Shown here in pieces: positions 20,475 through 31,476 of a DNA stretch of 64,000 nt. Where the stretch lies: positions 14,041,390 to 14,105,389 of the forward strand of contig CM030845.1 in the NCBI GenBank assembly GCA_018105865.1, in the 5' to 3' direction. Under the pieces are notes generated by a model, which saw nothing but the letters and a program-made list of their open reading frames with translations, made no database searches and was not told the origin of the DNA. The DNA comes from Metaphire vulgaris (Eukaryota > Annelida > Clitellata > Crassiclitellata > Megascolecidae). Numbering within the stretch: position 1 is the stretch's first letter; every line of letters starts with the position of its first letter. Made by a program: the position numbers and the translations under genes.

Positions 20475-20600
20475 ATTTATGTAAGGAGGAGTATACATTT
20501 GGTCGTGGTGATGGTTGTGACTACCAGTTCAATTCTCCAGAAATGATAAGGAACCCATGTTTTCAGGCCTATAGTAAAGTTCATTTCAAAATCATAATGG
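20475..20600 (+). CDS. CHEK2: CHEK2 coding exon 2, FHA-domain core
   Basis: After a good acceptor (TTTTCTTTTAG) the exon reads, with the split Asp codon, DLCKEEYTFGRGDGCDYQF, then NSPEMIRNPCFQAYSKVHFK and IIM. This matches the FHA core of Chk2: FGRxxxCxYxF contains the Arg that contacts phosphothreonine (20504-20506; human Arg117 by the same alignment), and AYSKVHFKI corresponds to TYSKKHFRI. From memory of human transcript numbering, the equivalent exon is 125 bp. Here the first usable donor, ATGG|GTTTGT, gives 126 bp, so the 3' junction may be one base from the ancestral position or hold a one-base error. Kinase-domain exons were not found in the window. Orthology to CHEK2 rather than another FHA kinase rests on both exons being collinear. 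Confidence 0.83.
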
Positions 20601-21105
20601 GTTTGTTTTCATTTGACTGCTCAATTATGTTGTAAGATGCATACTATTTTTTGAGTTGTAGAAGCTAAGTTGTAGAATCCACTCAAATTGGCTATTGTCA
20701 GTTCTACTAGATTTGTTTGGCTATGAAATGCTGGTTCTGATTATAATTGCATTAATTTTTGGAAGAAATTTCTGCATTTGCTTGTTTTTAAATATATCTT
20801 CAGTAAGGTGACAAGATTTTTTGTATGAAAACCAGAACATTTTGTAGTTTAGGATTGCAGTTACCTTAGGTGTGCTCTGTGCAATCCATGTACCTAAAAC
20901 TATGATTGTGCTGCACTGCTTGGTATGCAAAATGACCTTCATTTACATCCGCTGTTCTGCTCTGCCCATTTGACATTTCCTGAAGAAATTGGTTACATTT
21001 CTCGAATATGCTTTTGCTGTGAGGCAGGTTTTATGCTTTCTCATGTTGATGTGGTTGAAAAATATTAGATCAGCTGCTGTGGGCAATAAAAATGATGCAT
21101 TAGCG
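20601..21105 (+). other. CHEK2 intron 2, start
   Basis: This is AT-rich sequence after the donor GTTTGT. It has no recognised repeat and no exon I can support. Confidence 0.4.
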
Positions 21106-21469
21106 CAGTAGTTCTCAACCCCATGGTCCGTGGACCAAAAGTGGTCCGCGAGAGGGGTCTAGTGGTCCGTGGGCAAATTCTTAAAAAACGTTAATAAAAT
21201 TTAGACATATATATTTTCCATGTCAGTGGCGTAGTCAAAGGGGTTGGGGTTAAAACTCCCTTTGAGTTTCCGACCCAACATTTTTTTAGAGCAAACAGCT
21301 CAATTAAGTAAGGTGACGACCTTTTTGCTTGTCTGGGCACTGGGAGGAATGAAGATCACACACAATGATATTTTTGCTTGTCATGATTTTTCTAAATTTT
21401 CAGGTGGTCCGCAAGCAATTTCTGATCTCGGAAAGTGGTCCGCGAGGCAAAGGGGTCTGAGAATTACTG
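21106..21469. mobile_element. hAT-type MITE, TSD cattagcg
   Basis: The left end CAGTAGTTCTCAACCCC and right end GGGGTCTGAGAATTACTG are inverted repeats with perfect 8-bp flanks cattagcg (21098-21105, 21470-21477). Subterminal GTGGTCCGCGAG motifs occur on both sides. A CAGTGGCGTAGTC start at about 21224 suggests a second hAT MITE nested inside, but I could not fix its right end. Confidence 0.88.
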
Positions 21470-21714
21470 CATTAGCGTATATGCACAATTGCATGTAACG
21501 GTAGCCACATTGCCACATTCATGCTGAAACGAAAATTCCTCCTAATTGCAATTAAATATCTACTTGCAAATTGTGGTTCTCATATAGGGCAGATCCAACC
21601 GAACCACTCTAAACCCTTTTATTATTATTACTATTTTTTTTTTTTAAATTTAAATTTTTATTTTTATTAGATTATTATTATTATTATTTAGTAGTGTTAT
21701 TTTAGATATTCGTT

Positions 21715-21885
21715 TGGTTTTAGTTACAGTTACGATTAGTTAATGCCAACCTAGTTTTAGTTACTATTAGTTATAGTTATTGTAAATAGTTTTAGTTACA
21801 GTTATAGTTAACTAAATATAACTTGAGAACGTTTTAGTTACAGTTAGTCAAGTTTTAGTTATAGTTAGTTATAGTTATTGATAAA
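21715..21885. repeat. TTTAGTTACAGTTA minisatellite
   Basis: Irregular copies of TTTTAGTTACAGTTA / GTTATAGTTA are repeated over about 170 bp, next to a BED-finger remnant. This is the type of subterminal array seen in hAT elements. No terminal repeat was fixed. Confidence 0.55.
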
Positions 21886-21947
21886 ACAAAATATACAGTA
21901 CACTTGATTTCAAAGAAAGGCACGATAGTACTATAGGAACTGCCATT

Positions 21948-22105
21948 AAGTGCGGAAACAGTCGGCATGCTCCTTGGCATGATATGCTTTCAGATGATTT
22001 TTGAGGTTGGTAGGATTTCTCCCACTCAACAGAGCAGCACAACGTTTTCGCTTCCCGTGCGCTTCTACGTCTACTGTGCATTCGCTACTGTTCTTGCCCA
22101 CTGTA
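21948..22105 (-). pseudogene. BED-type zinc finger remnant of a hAT transposase
   Basis: On the minus strand, a frame without its own start reads LGLFQYTVGKNSSECTVD, then KRCAALLSGRNPTNLKNHL and KAYHAKEHADCF. The block GRNPTNLKNHLKAYH is the C-terminal half of a BED finger (N-x-T-N-L-x-x-H-L-x-x-x-H), the DNA-binding domain of many hAT transposases. A TAG lies just upstream and a TAA follows within a few codons of FRT, and no catalytic domain follows. It is a dead remnant, probably of the element whose TTTAGTTA array lies beside it. Confidence 0.65.
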
Positions 22106-22119
22106 TATTGAAAAAGTCC

Positions 22120-22454
22120 CAAATCACGCTAGATTTTGGCTAGGCCGCTTATTTCTTTAGGAACCCTTGCCATGGATCACGGTAAAAACTACGGTAAATC
22201 AGGTAAAACATGAAATGTACGCCTCAAGTATTTAGATTTTAGAATTTCGACTTTTTGCACAGTGCCGTGTTGCCAGATACTTTTTTCAAAAACGCCGAGC
22301 CATTAGCCGAGAAAGCAGCCCAAAACCTGCCCAAAGGTTATTAGTACTTCAAAATTGTATAAATAAGGAAGTAGGTAATAACTTTAATGAAATAATTAAT
22401 TTGTTAGTTAGTGCGTTTTATACCCGAGTGTCTTATCTAAATTTTTTGAACATG
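22120..22454. other. No recognised feature
   Basis: The sequence holds a CAGTGCCGTGTTGCCAGATAC start near 22260, which looks like a TIR end, but no partner was found. Nothing else can be assigned. Confidence 0.3.
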
Positions 22455-23160
22455 AATAACTGTGCCGACGGGTCGCCTAGAGCGCCGGCTCAACTTGAGC
22501 GCCGACGGGGCGCTGAGCGCCGACGGGTCTCGGAGCGCGCGACGGTCTCCGGGAGCGCCCGACGGGTTGCCGGAGTGCCGACGGTCGCTGGGGCGCCACG
22601 GTCGCTGGGACGCCGACGGGTTGCCGAGCGCCGACGGATCGCCTAGAGCGCCGGCGGGTTGCCGGAGCGCGGGGGTCGCCGAGGTCGCCGAGATCGCCGA
22701 GGTCGCCGAGCGCCGACGGGTCGCCGAGCGCCGACGGGTCGCGAGCGCCGACGAAACGCCGAGCGCCGACGAACGCCGAGCGCCGACGGTCGCGCCCGAC
22801 GTTGCCGGGAGCGCCGACGGTCGCTGGGACGCTGACGGGCGGCCGACGTCGCCGAGCGCCGAGGGTCGCCGACAGGTTGCCGGAGCGCGACGGGTCGCCG
22901 AGCGCCGACGGACGCCGGGCGCGCGACGGGTCGCCGGGAGCGCCGACGTGGCGCCGAGAGCGCCGACGGTCGCTGGGACGCCGGCGGGTCGCTGGGGCGC
23001 TGACGGGTCGCTGGGAGCTCCGTCGCCCGACGGGTTGCCGGAGCGCGCCGACGGGTCGCCGGGAGCAACGAGGGTCGTCGACGGGTTGCCAGGAGCGCCG
23101 ACGGGTTGCCGGAGCGCCGACAGGTTGCCGGGCGCGCCGACGGTCGCCGAGCGCCTTGCG
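22455..23160. repeat. GC-rich minisatellite
   Basis: About 700 bp of imperfect units such as GCGCCGACGGGTCGCCG and GGGTTGCCGGAGCGCC, unit length roughly 14-17 bp with variable spacers. It is almost pure G+C in an AT-rich setting. Both strands are open in several frames, which gives long arginine/proline/alanine-rich ORFs (for example 22462-23373 and the complement of 22437-23222). These are by-products of the repeat and show no domain. The adjoining GCGTCTTATA repeats suggest that it expanded within a DNA transposon. Confidence 0.85.
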
Positions 23161-23335
23161 CGCCTTATATGTGGGTCGCTCTTATCCATAATTATTTTAA
23201 CACAAATCAACAAAACCCGCATCTTATCGCCGGGTGCGTCTTATACGCTGTGCGTCTTTATACGCTGGTGCGTCTTATACGCTGGTGCGTCTTATATGTG
23301 GGTGCGTCTTGTATGCGCGGTAAAATACGTAAATA
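23161..23335. mobile_element. GCGTCTTATA-type MITE piece
   Basis: Repeated GTGCGTCTTATACGCTGG units and CTTATATGTGGGT, with AAATCAACAAAACCCGC in the middle. Related sequence is at 19322-19425 (CATCAAAACCCGCGTCTTAT, GGGGCGTCTTAGATGCACG). The GC-rich minisatellite interrupts or replaces its left half. No TSD was fixed. Confidence 0.5.
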
Positions 23336-23354
23336 TCACTCTACTGAAACTGTT

Positions 23355-24705
23355 TCGCGCCCTATCTTCATGACAGACTCTTAACTGCAATTGGGCTCCG
23401 ACAAAGTACTGTCCTTTGTCTTTTTGACCTCTCTGCTGCATTTGATACCATAGATCACAAAATTCTGCTCGAACGACTCTCTCTCTGGTTTTGGAATATC
23501 TGAAAAAGCTCACATCTGGTTTTCATCTTACCTTAAATCCCGGTCTTTTCAAGTGTCCTGGCTTAGCCAAATTTCTCTATCTCACAGTGTAGATTTTTGA
23601 GTGCCTCAAGGATCTGTTCTTGGGCCTGTACTGTTCAGCCTTTACACCACACCGCTCTCATCTTTAATTAATTCTCTTAATTTAAATCACCAACTCTATG
23701 CCGATGACACTCAACTATTCCTTTTCCTTCTCACCTCTTTCATTTAATGCATCTATTATTGAGCTTGAATCTGCATTCTCATCAATCTCTGCTTGATGTC
23801 ATCTAATCTCCTCGCTCTTAACCCTTCTAAGACAGAGTTTCTTTTAATTGGAATACCCCAACAACTCAAAAAAAATGACAATCCTAAACTAGTTTTGGCT
23901 CCTGACACCACAATAATCCCTGTTCCAACTGCTAGAAATCTAGGATTCAAATTTGATTCTTTTCTAAACTTCGAATCACAAATCTCCAACTATCAATAGC
24001 CTGCTATGTTCATATTCATGACCTTCGCTGCTGCCCTTGCCTAGATCCTAAAACTGCCTCCTCACAATTGCCACCTCAATAGTCCACTGCAAATTAGATT
24101 ATTGTAACTCCTCTACTATAACCTTCCCAAAGCCTCTATCAACAGATTGCAATCAATACAAAATGCACTTGCTAGTGCTGTTACTAAGTCACCTAAACTC
24201 TCTCATATTTCACCCATACTAAAATCATTATATTGGCTTAAAATAACTGAACGTATCAATATAAGATAATAACACTTACAGTCATCAAAACCTGTCTACC
24301 TTAGATCACTATTAACCCCTCCGCCTCCTCGACCCACACGCTCATCATCTTACCTCACTCTGCAACAATGCCTTCCTCATATGCATCACCTGAACTTTGA
24401 ACTGAATCCCAGCTTCCTCCGCAAATTTGGACACTTTCAAACAATAAAATCTGAATCCTCATTTCCTATAATTCCTGAACTATCTCCTCAAGTCTTCAGG
24501 TCTAAGCTTAAATCCTTCCTTTTTCTAAAAATCATATCCTCCATAGCTGTAACAACCTAGCCTCACTGCTCTTTGGATGTTGATTATTGCCTGGCTGATA
24601 AAATACCTTCCCCATAGCTATTTTAAGAGAAAATAAGCAGCTACTGTTGTGCTGCTTTTCCGAGCGCTATAGAAAATCCACTAGATTTTACTTACTTACT
24701 TACTT
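23355..24705 (+). mobile_element. L2-like LINE, decayed
   Basis: The plus strand shows, in broken frames, [50 protein letters not shown] (YADD box), LALNPSKTEFLLIGIPQQL, ARNLGFKFDSFLNFESQI and a KLDYCN(S) block. The 3' end has GAGCGCTATAGAAAATCCAC and a TTACTTACTTACTTA tail, matching the tail at 7406. Many frameshifts and in-frame stops make it inactive. Confidence 0.8.
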
Positions 24706-25690
24706 ATTATTTAGGCATTATGGATTATTATTTGAAGATAAGTAGGCCGTGGATATTGGGATGATTAATTAATTGATTTAATAGTTAAAATTTTTAATGG
24801 ATTTTCTTTATTCAATAATTTTCTGATTAATTATTTTAAAATTGTATTTTGGTACTTATTTACTTGAATACTATTTAGCCTAATGGAGTTATATTTCCAT
24901 TCAGACAGTAGACAACAATGGCAAGTAATGAAGGCAATGTTGCAGTTAAATTTAAGCAGAAAAGTTGAGCAGGCATTTTGTTTTAGCTAACTGCAAACAG
25001 CAAAGTAGGTGATGGTGACAAAGTTGACTGCAATAAGCGGTTTGCTTTCCATGGTTCAAATATATCCCTGACGTATTCACCTTCAGCACAAACATCCGCT
25101 ATATAAACAAATATCAGCATGTTGCTGACAGTGACTGGCAGGAGAGTTCTCAAATAAAATCAGTAACTACTTTTCTTGTCATATAAGTCAAGAAGACTGT
25201 AGGTACCATATTATCTCGGTATACTACGACCTCGTATAATATGCACCTTAGTTTCTAGAGTTATCATAATGTAAAAATGTTACCTATGTATAATACTTTT
25301 AAAATTTCCTGGAATCTCTTTTAATTAACTTGATAATCACAATTGTCTTTTCAAATTCTGCTTAAAATTGGAATAGTAGATGTTTCACTCGCTGGCGATC
25401 GTCATTATGTCATAAAATTGTAAGTCACATCATTTTTCCAGCTATCTATGACAGAATGTCTATTGAGTAACCTAGACAATCACAATTTTCTGACAAATTT
25501 TTTTGAAAATTGATGTGCAAGCAAAGTTTTCTTCACCACCGACTGTGTAGGTAAAACCCATATGACGTGGGTGTTATATGTATAAAAATACGGCTAAATT
25601 AAAATTATATATGTTATGTACACAAATTGTATGTACATAAAATTTATTTCTATGTATAATATGCACCCATGCTTTGTGGCAATTTTTAAG
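24706..25690. other. AT-rich interval, no secure feature
   Basis: It includes GTATAATATGCACC motifs near 25238 and again near 25660 that may belong to a MITE, but I could not define ends. A short segment at 24915-25110 has weak protein-like character but is too poor to name. Confidence 0.35.
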
Positions 25691-25699
25691 GAAAAAAGT

Positions 25700-26890
25700 G
25701 CACCGTGATTTTATTTATATTTATTTATTATCAGTTAATTTATCAACGCTATAACATGACCATGCCATAGGCAAGAGCGTTTCACAATCAGTCACAGTAA
25801 GAATTGGGAAACAGGTGCGTTTTTTTAGTTTTGGAAGCCGGCGATTCAATAGAAGTCGCCGTTGCTATCTCGCCTCCAGAAGGGCTTTCCGTAGTTGCGG
25901 TTGCCCAGTCACCGATCTTTCGCCTCAGGACGACTGTCTTGGATGGAGGCGAACCAGGAGGCGGATCGCGCTTGTTGATCGCAGCTGCGCTGAGTCTGGC
26001 CGGGTCGATCTGCGTATAAGCGCCGCCAGGTAATCAGGGCAGGTGATGTCATTCAGGGCCCGATAAGTTAGCATACCGCGCTTATATGCAATCCGCTCTG
26101 GTATCTTCAGCCAGTGTAGATTGTCCGAGCAGAAGTCCGTGTCCGTGCTACTTTCGCGAAAATCACTCTGGCTGCAGCGTTCAAGACTGATTGCAGTCAG
26201 TCTAGTTGGCAGTCGGGAGACCAAGAAGAATCCATTGCATGTCGAGCTTGATCGGCGAGTGGGTCACTTGGGTCACCGCCTCGATCGATATGTACCATCG
26301 TGTCTCCCTGTTCTCGAAGCTGATAGTGGCAGGCCCGGGCACAGCACTCTGACTGCGGGCGATAAGTTGGAAGATGACGCCCAGCAGCTCCTGGGTGGCG
26401 GGTTGATTCGATATCACCTATCATCACAGGTGAGCAGTTTATTTGATGAACTCTTCTTGGGTGCTGGCCAGAGCAGTTTCATCTTTCGGGGTTGGCGCTG
26501 GCCGTTCGCCTCGCCCATCGCATGATCTCTCGACGCAGCATTCTAGGCAAGAGTGCAGGTCAGTTCGCCGTTGAGGACAAGAAGTGATAAAGGAAGGTCG
26601 CTGCTCGTCATCGCATAGGGCGCCAGCCAAAACCTACAGAGCTTTCCACTATATTGCCGGTGATCTGGCACGACAGGATGAACAGTAGCGACCCTGAGAT
26701 GACCTGGGGGAACCTTCCATCTGACTGGACGTGCATTGACATATCACCGGCCCAGACACTGACGCCGCTTCTGTCAGAGATAACTTCGTGAGCAGATGAA
26801 GGCAGTCTCCTTGATCCCTAAAGAGCATCTGTCTCGCGCAACAAAAATGGAATGATCTACGTCTCAAAGCCGCTGAAAGGTCTGGCGTTT
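25700..26890 (-). mobile_element. CR1-like LINE, strongly decayed
   Basis: The 3' end is reversed at about 25700-25810 (TTATTTATATTTATTTATTA, CAAGAGCGTTTCAC). The minus strand gives LHWLKIPERIAYKRGMLTYR and ALNDITCPDYLAALI clearly at 25925-26224. Further upstream only traces remain, e.g. LIARSQSAVPGP and ALASTQEEFIK, the latter corresponding to the K-T-E-LLW-x-STPRR block. The upstream part is GC-richer than its surroundings. Confidence 0.65.
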
Positions 26891-29639
26891 ATACAGGGCA
26901 TGTTTTCCATTACATCGAAGTCAACATGTCATTATAGACCTTCAGCAGCACTGTCTCTGTGAGTGGCTGCCCAGTAGGGCAGACTGGCAAGGCATAAGTC
27001 CACATGCCCTCGATGGGCAAAGTGCATTTACTTGCCTATTTACATGCCTCTCCAGCAGCATAGAAAGAAATGAGATTCGCCATCATCTGTAGCTTACAGG
27101 ATCATTTGGGTTTAGGCGACTTTGAGAGGGTTAATCAAGCGTGTTCTATGCTGTAGGGAAGATACGCGGTAAAGATATGCCGATATACGCAAAAATATAC
27201 ACCCATGTGTATATGCTAAAATATGCTTTCATATAATGAAAAAATAATATGGTGGTATATATTGGTTGACAAGTTTCTGAGTGAAATATAAAGGCAGAAA
27301 AGTCATTGCTGTCATGCCGACTCAGCTAAACACCAGAGTGCTTTGTTAACGGATAAACAATCTCAGAGTTGTCCAAGCTTTTTCTAAGTTAAACATTCTC
27401 AGAACAAATGTTGGTCACTGCAGTGAATTAGTCTGGTACACACTGGTGAGAAGCACCACCATAATATAAGTAGACAGGTGATTGCAAGAAACTACGCCAA
27501 AACTCTTTTCTGATTTGGCCACTGCTGTCAAAATCTCTGGATGACAAAAGTCACTAGCTACGCATGAAAATGCTTTCAGCCCTAAGGCTGAAGAGTTGTG
27601 TGTCACTGGAATTTAAATCAGCTGGTTATTTCGATAGGTCAGACATCAAAACAAAGTGCAATAAGAAACTGTTCTACTGACAATAATATGGTATTTCTCG
27701 AGAAGTGACGCCCGAAAGACAGCTCCTGGCCTTCTTCTTGGTAGCGATGAGACGAGTGGTAGCAATAGCTGACCAAATTAAGGACATTTTTCAACAGCAT
27801 AACTCTGATCTTGACTGGTCTCAGCGAAAGCAGATAATGTATCAGTGAACTATGAGAAGTACGTATCAGCATATCGGAAACTAGCACCTGATGCGGAGAC
27901 ACCTAATAGGTAAACTGCAAATGTCAGCATTTTGAACAATTGCGCCAATTGACGGTTTTAAAAGCTATAAGTTTTGATGCGAATGTTTTGTTATCAAAGT
28001 GTACATCGTACAACTCTCTTTCTTTGTCCGCAAAGCGGTTGAGTTAAAGGAATTCTTCGAGTTCGCAAATGGAGTATGTCAAACTGTTCTGTCATGTTCC
28101 CACCATTGCTGTTTTTAATACCAGCACTGACAGACTGCTTTCCTGCTGGCCTGTTTGAAGTCATATCACATCGACATGTAATAAGACAAAGCCGTATCAT
28201 TGATTTGGAATGGCTTCCTCCCAGATCAGAAAGTGTGTTGCCACAGTGCTCTCTGCATTTCATCTACAGCATTACAACTATTTCACGACGCTGTTTAAAG
28301 TTCTGGAGGTAGTGCAACAACAGCAACCGTGATGCACGCTGTCATTGAATATGCTAGAATAGGCTGCAACAGTGCCAATTGACAAATTCTGGGCGGCTGG
28401 TGCCTCAGCTTTACTGCTATAGGCCCTGCCTCTGTTAACATAACCTGGTGCCACCACTGGTCTCTGATTTAATGCATGACTGGTTAAAGCTTATGACACC
28501 AGGAAATCAGGCATCACTTTAACCAGTCACTGACAGTCAGTATATTGTATAAGTTTAATAATTTTAAGCCTCTTTGCATTTTTGAATGTCTTTTATTAAA
28601 GGTTTTTTATACATACTTTATATCAGTACTAAAGTTTGCATCTACAAATACATTTGTGTGAACAGAAATTTAGTCATGAATAGTTGTAAAACAACTAGTG
28701 CTAAGTAGATTGTGTCTATATGGTTATGGTACTGACAACTTACAGCGCCTTAACTATAGAAGGCAAGTCAAAGGCGCTTGCTGATACGCTGACAAATCAA
28801 CAACACGGAAGATGTTGGTCTTGATGGAACATCCGGCCAGATGGCACGAAAAGAGGAGGGTCACTGCCATGTCGCAAATCGGACAGTGAGCTTTTTCAGA
28901 AGGCGTCTCTTCCGCAAAGAAGTGCTCAATAAGAGTCAGCAAAACGCAGAAAGATGTTGAAGGACCTCGGATGCTGGAGAGAAATTATCCACATATAAAA
29001 ATCAGGCTGCGTAACCCTGAGGGTGGTCGCTCAGAGACAATCCATCATTTCAACTTGACGGACCACTGAAGATGGAACTGGAACAGTCTTTACCCGTTAT
29101 AGCCTGAGATCTCGCCGACGGGCTGGTGGCTTAGATAAAATGGCGGACTAACCACGGCGACAGGTGACGTAAACCGATCCGATATAAATCCAATCCGTTC
29201 AGCGAGAGAAAGTGCAAAGACTTCTTCAAAAATGACAGCTAGGCGACAATCCATGCCATTAGCGCAAACAACAAGCGCAGACGTCGCAAAACTGCCAAGA
29301 ACAGCGATATTTGACACATAAGACATGTACACAGCCAAAAATGGCACTACCGAAGAAGTAATGTATGCTACATTTACCCATAGTTGCAATGCAAGCAGAT
29401 CAGCTAAAAGCTACCCATGTAATTAATAATCAAAATTAGTTGGGATTAATTTATCAAAAATTTTGATTATTCAAACAAGAAAATTGTAATAAGTTCTAGA
29501 TATTTTGCCATGCAAATTTTTACATGTTTGAGAGAACTGGCGCTTTCTGTTGCCAGTTGCATTTGTTAAATTTGTTGTAATTCTATGGATAGAGTCAACA
29601 TGTTCTATTGATGAATAAAATGATCATGAAAAGATGGAT
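26891..29639. other. Unrecognised 2.7-kb interval
   Basis: I read this on both strands and found no confident gene, RNA or transposon ends. Short ORFs (for example the complements of 27639-27902, 27994-28263 and 29090-29389) have no domain I recognise and no consistent splice context. The piece at 28735-28785 (CTTACAGCGCCTTAACTAT, AAGTCAAAGGCGCTTGC) resembles a reversed LINE 3' tail. Confidence 0.35.
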
Positions 29640-29820
29640 TGCAGTATACTGAAGAATTATACAACAAAGAGGAAGACCTGGAAGAAATTTCATTAGAAAC
29701 CAGAAGATTTGCAAGACAAAAGGACTTGAACTAATAAAGCAGAAAAAAATATGGAGACATTAAAAGAACTGAAAGACAACAAGACTGCAGGAATTGATGA
29801 AATACTGGCAGAGATGTAAA
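29640..29820 (+). mobile_element. RTE-like LINE fragment
   Basis: Broken frames give ELYNKEEDLEEISLET and ALKELKDNKTAGIDE-ILAEM. This is the segment just before the RT fingers in RTE proteins (W..Y...LY, then A...LK..KAxGxDxIPAE). It is a short dead piece. Confidence 0.6.
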
Positions 29821-29835
29821 TGTCTGTGGGAATTA

Positions 29836-30000
29836 TTGTATTGTATTGTATACTGACTATTTATATAGCTACCAGAAACATAGCATAACCAAAAACAAGG
29901 GCGCTTTTTACAGGGGGTGACTTTTCTAAACAGATGGCTTTTTAGTCTGCTTGAAGATGGACCGAGCTTTAATCCTCCATATTTCAGGTGGGATGGTATA
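29836..30000 (-). mobile_element. LINE 3' tail
   Basis: A TATTGTATTGTATTGTATAC tail precedes TATTTATATAGCTACCAGAA, ACCAAAAACAAGGGCGCTTTTTACA and CAGATGGCTTTTTAG. This is the reversed 3' UTR common to the CR1-like copies in the window. Almost no coding sequence remains. Confidence 0.55.
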
Positions 30001-30049
30001 TACTAGGTCGTATCTCTTCATCCTATTCATCAGTAAGATCAAAGATTAT

Positions 30050-30240
30050 TAGTCGCCATCAAGTCCTTTTTCCACCTATATGCAGACAACATGCAATTGA
30101 TACACAGTTCCACTTGCAAACGAAAGAGTGTCATTCCCAGCACTAGAAAACTGTATTGCTTGATATCGAAACTGGCTCAGCTGAATAAACTTAAACTAAA
30201 TGCCTCAAAGAGCAGAATTCACAGGGCATAGTCAGACAAA
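30050..30240 (+). mobile_element. CR1-like RT fragment
   Basis: The plus strand reads HLYADNMQLIHSST and, after a break, LNKLKLNASKSRI. This is the catalytic box (YADD changed to YADN) and the following L-N-x-x-K-S/T block. No more of the element is visible. Confidence 0.55.
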
Positions 30241-30429
30241 ATAGCAAAAAAAAGTGACAAAAATATTAATCTCAACTGAGAGCCAACATCAAAAGCTCAA
30301 AGACCGTCAGGAGATCTGAGTAATCCTGAACCTTTAACCAGGATCCAGCCCAGCTCGCCCCAACGTTATCTCACATTATTTGGGCCCAAAGTTCAGGGCA
30401 TGCTGCAGGCTTCCTAGTGGTTTGTCAGT

Positions 30430-30900
30430 GTGGTCAATGTATCAGATACATTTTATGCCAGAAATCGCTTTAGTATTCATCCATTCGATAGATGATGCAC
30501 CTTTATTGCCGTATGGCTCTATGTCCTAAGTAATATGTACTTTTGGGACCGTAGAAATATACGCCAAGAAAACCAAGGTCTGTTCGGTTTAGAAGTAATA
30601 TATTCTACCAAATGTGGTCTGATTTTCAAAATTTTGATTTATTTTGTTCCACTGACATTCCCCCAAAACTTTGCCACTGACACAAGTGGGTTACTGCTGA
30701 AAAAAGTTTAATGGAGCTTAGAAATTTTTTTTTTTGCACTCTTTGTGGCTATAAAGTGGACCCTGCCCCCAATTTTTCTGATGGCATGATGGTTAGAAAG
30801 AGCAATAAAGGCTAACAAATGGTGCTACCACGTCTTCTTAGCTTATATAGCTGGAGATATAGTCAATTAAAAAATTCCATTATTCAGTTTTGAAATACTT
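30430..30900 (-). mobile_element. Diverged relative of the piggyBac-like MITE
   Basis: Segments match, in inverted order, the MITE at 36853-37515: ATCGCTTTAGTATTCATCCATTCG (reverse of CGAATGGATAGATACTAAAGCG), CACTGACACAAGTGGG, and TGGTTAGAAAGAGCAATAAA against TTTATTGTTCTTTCTAACCA. Termini are not recognisable, so this is an older or truncated copy. Confidence 0.5.
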
Positions 30901-31048
30901 TACGTTACTTTAACTGACATCTAAAATTTAAATCCCGGTTATGGGTTGCCAACAGTCTTATTATGACGTGACCACTTCAGCAAGCAGTCCAGCTGGCTAC
31001 AACCATACGCCAACCGTCCAATCATAGACGGGCTCAGACTTTATGCAA

Positions 31049-31148
31049 NNNNNNNNNNNNNNNNNNNNNNNNNNNNNNNNNNNNNNNNNNNNNNNNNNNN
31101 NNNNNNNNNNNNNNNNNNNNNNNNNNNNNNNNNNNNNNNNNNNNNNNN
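31049..31148. other. Assembly gap (100 N)
   Basis: A run of exactly 100 N marks a scaffold join of unknown true length. The missing CHEK2 exons could lie here, or the two sides might not be adjacent. Confidence 0.98.
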
Positions 31149-31390
31149 GACACTAGAGGTGCAGGGCTCGAGAGTAATCTATTCACTGCGCCAGACTGCT
31201 ATTTTCTAAGCCACTGCTCGAGTTTTAAATGGCGTCTGAAATAATAGCGCATATTGAAAATCTACATTTGAGTTAGGGCTCGTTTTCTAACTTCATCGGG
31301 TGTACTTTGGACTCAAGTCCTCGTCCCTTCTCAGACGCGGCCGAACCCAGACGCGGACATCTTTCGGCATCCTGGGTGGGGCCATTTCCC

Positions 31391-31398
31391 TTTCTTTG

Positions 31399-31476
<78 letters not shown>

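Noticed and set aside
22437..23373. Long ORFs on both strands (up to 303 codons), Arg/Pro/Ala rich.
   Set aside because: They follow the unit of a GC-rich minisatellite, are open in several frames at once and have no domain.
24915..25130. ATG AGC-like frame MASNEGNVAVKFKQK and, downstream, KVGDGDKVDCNKRFAFHG; considered as a CENP-E-like kinesin start or as the next FHA exon of CHEK2.
   Set aside because: Stops in between, no good splice pattern and only scattered identities. Neither reading is secure.
27108..27160. CTTACAG|GATCATTTGGG giving DHLGLGDFERVN, compared with the FHA block DHSGNGTFVN.
   Set aside because: The key NGT is missing and no downstream FHA strand follows; likely chance.
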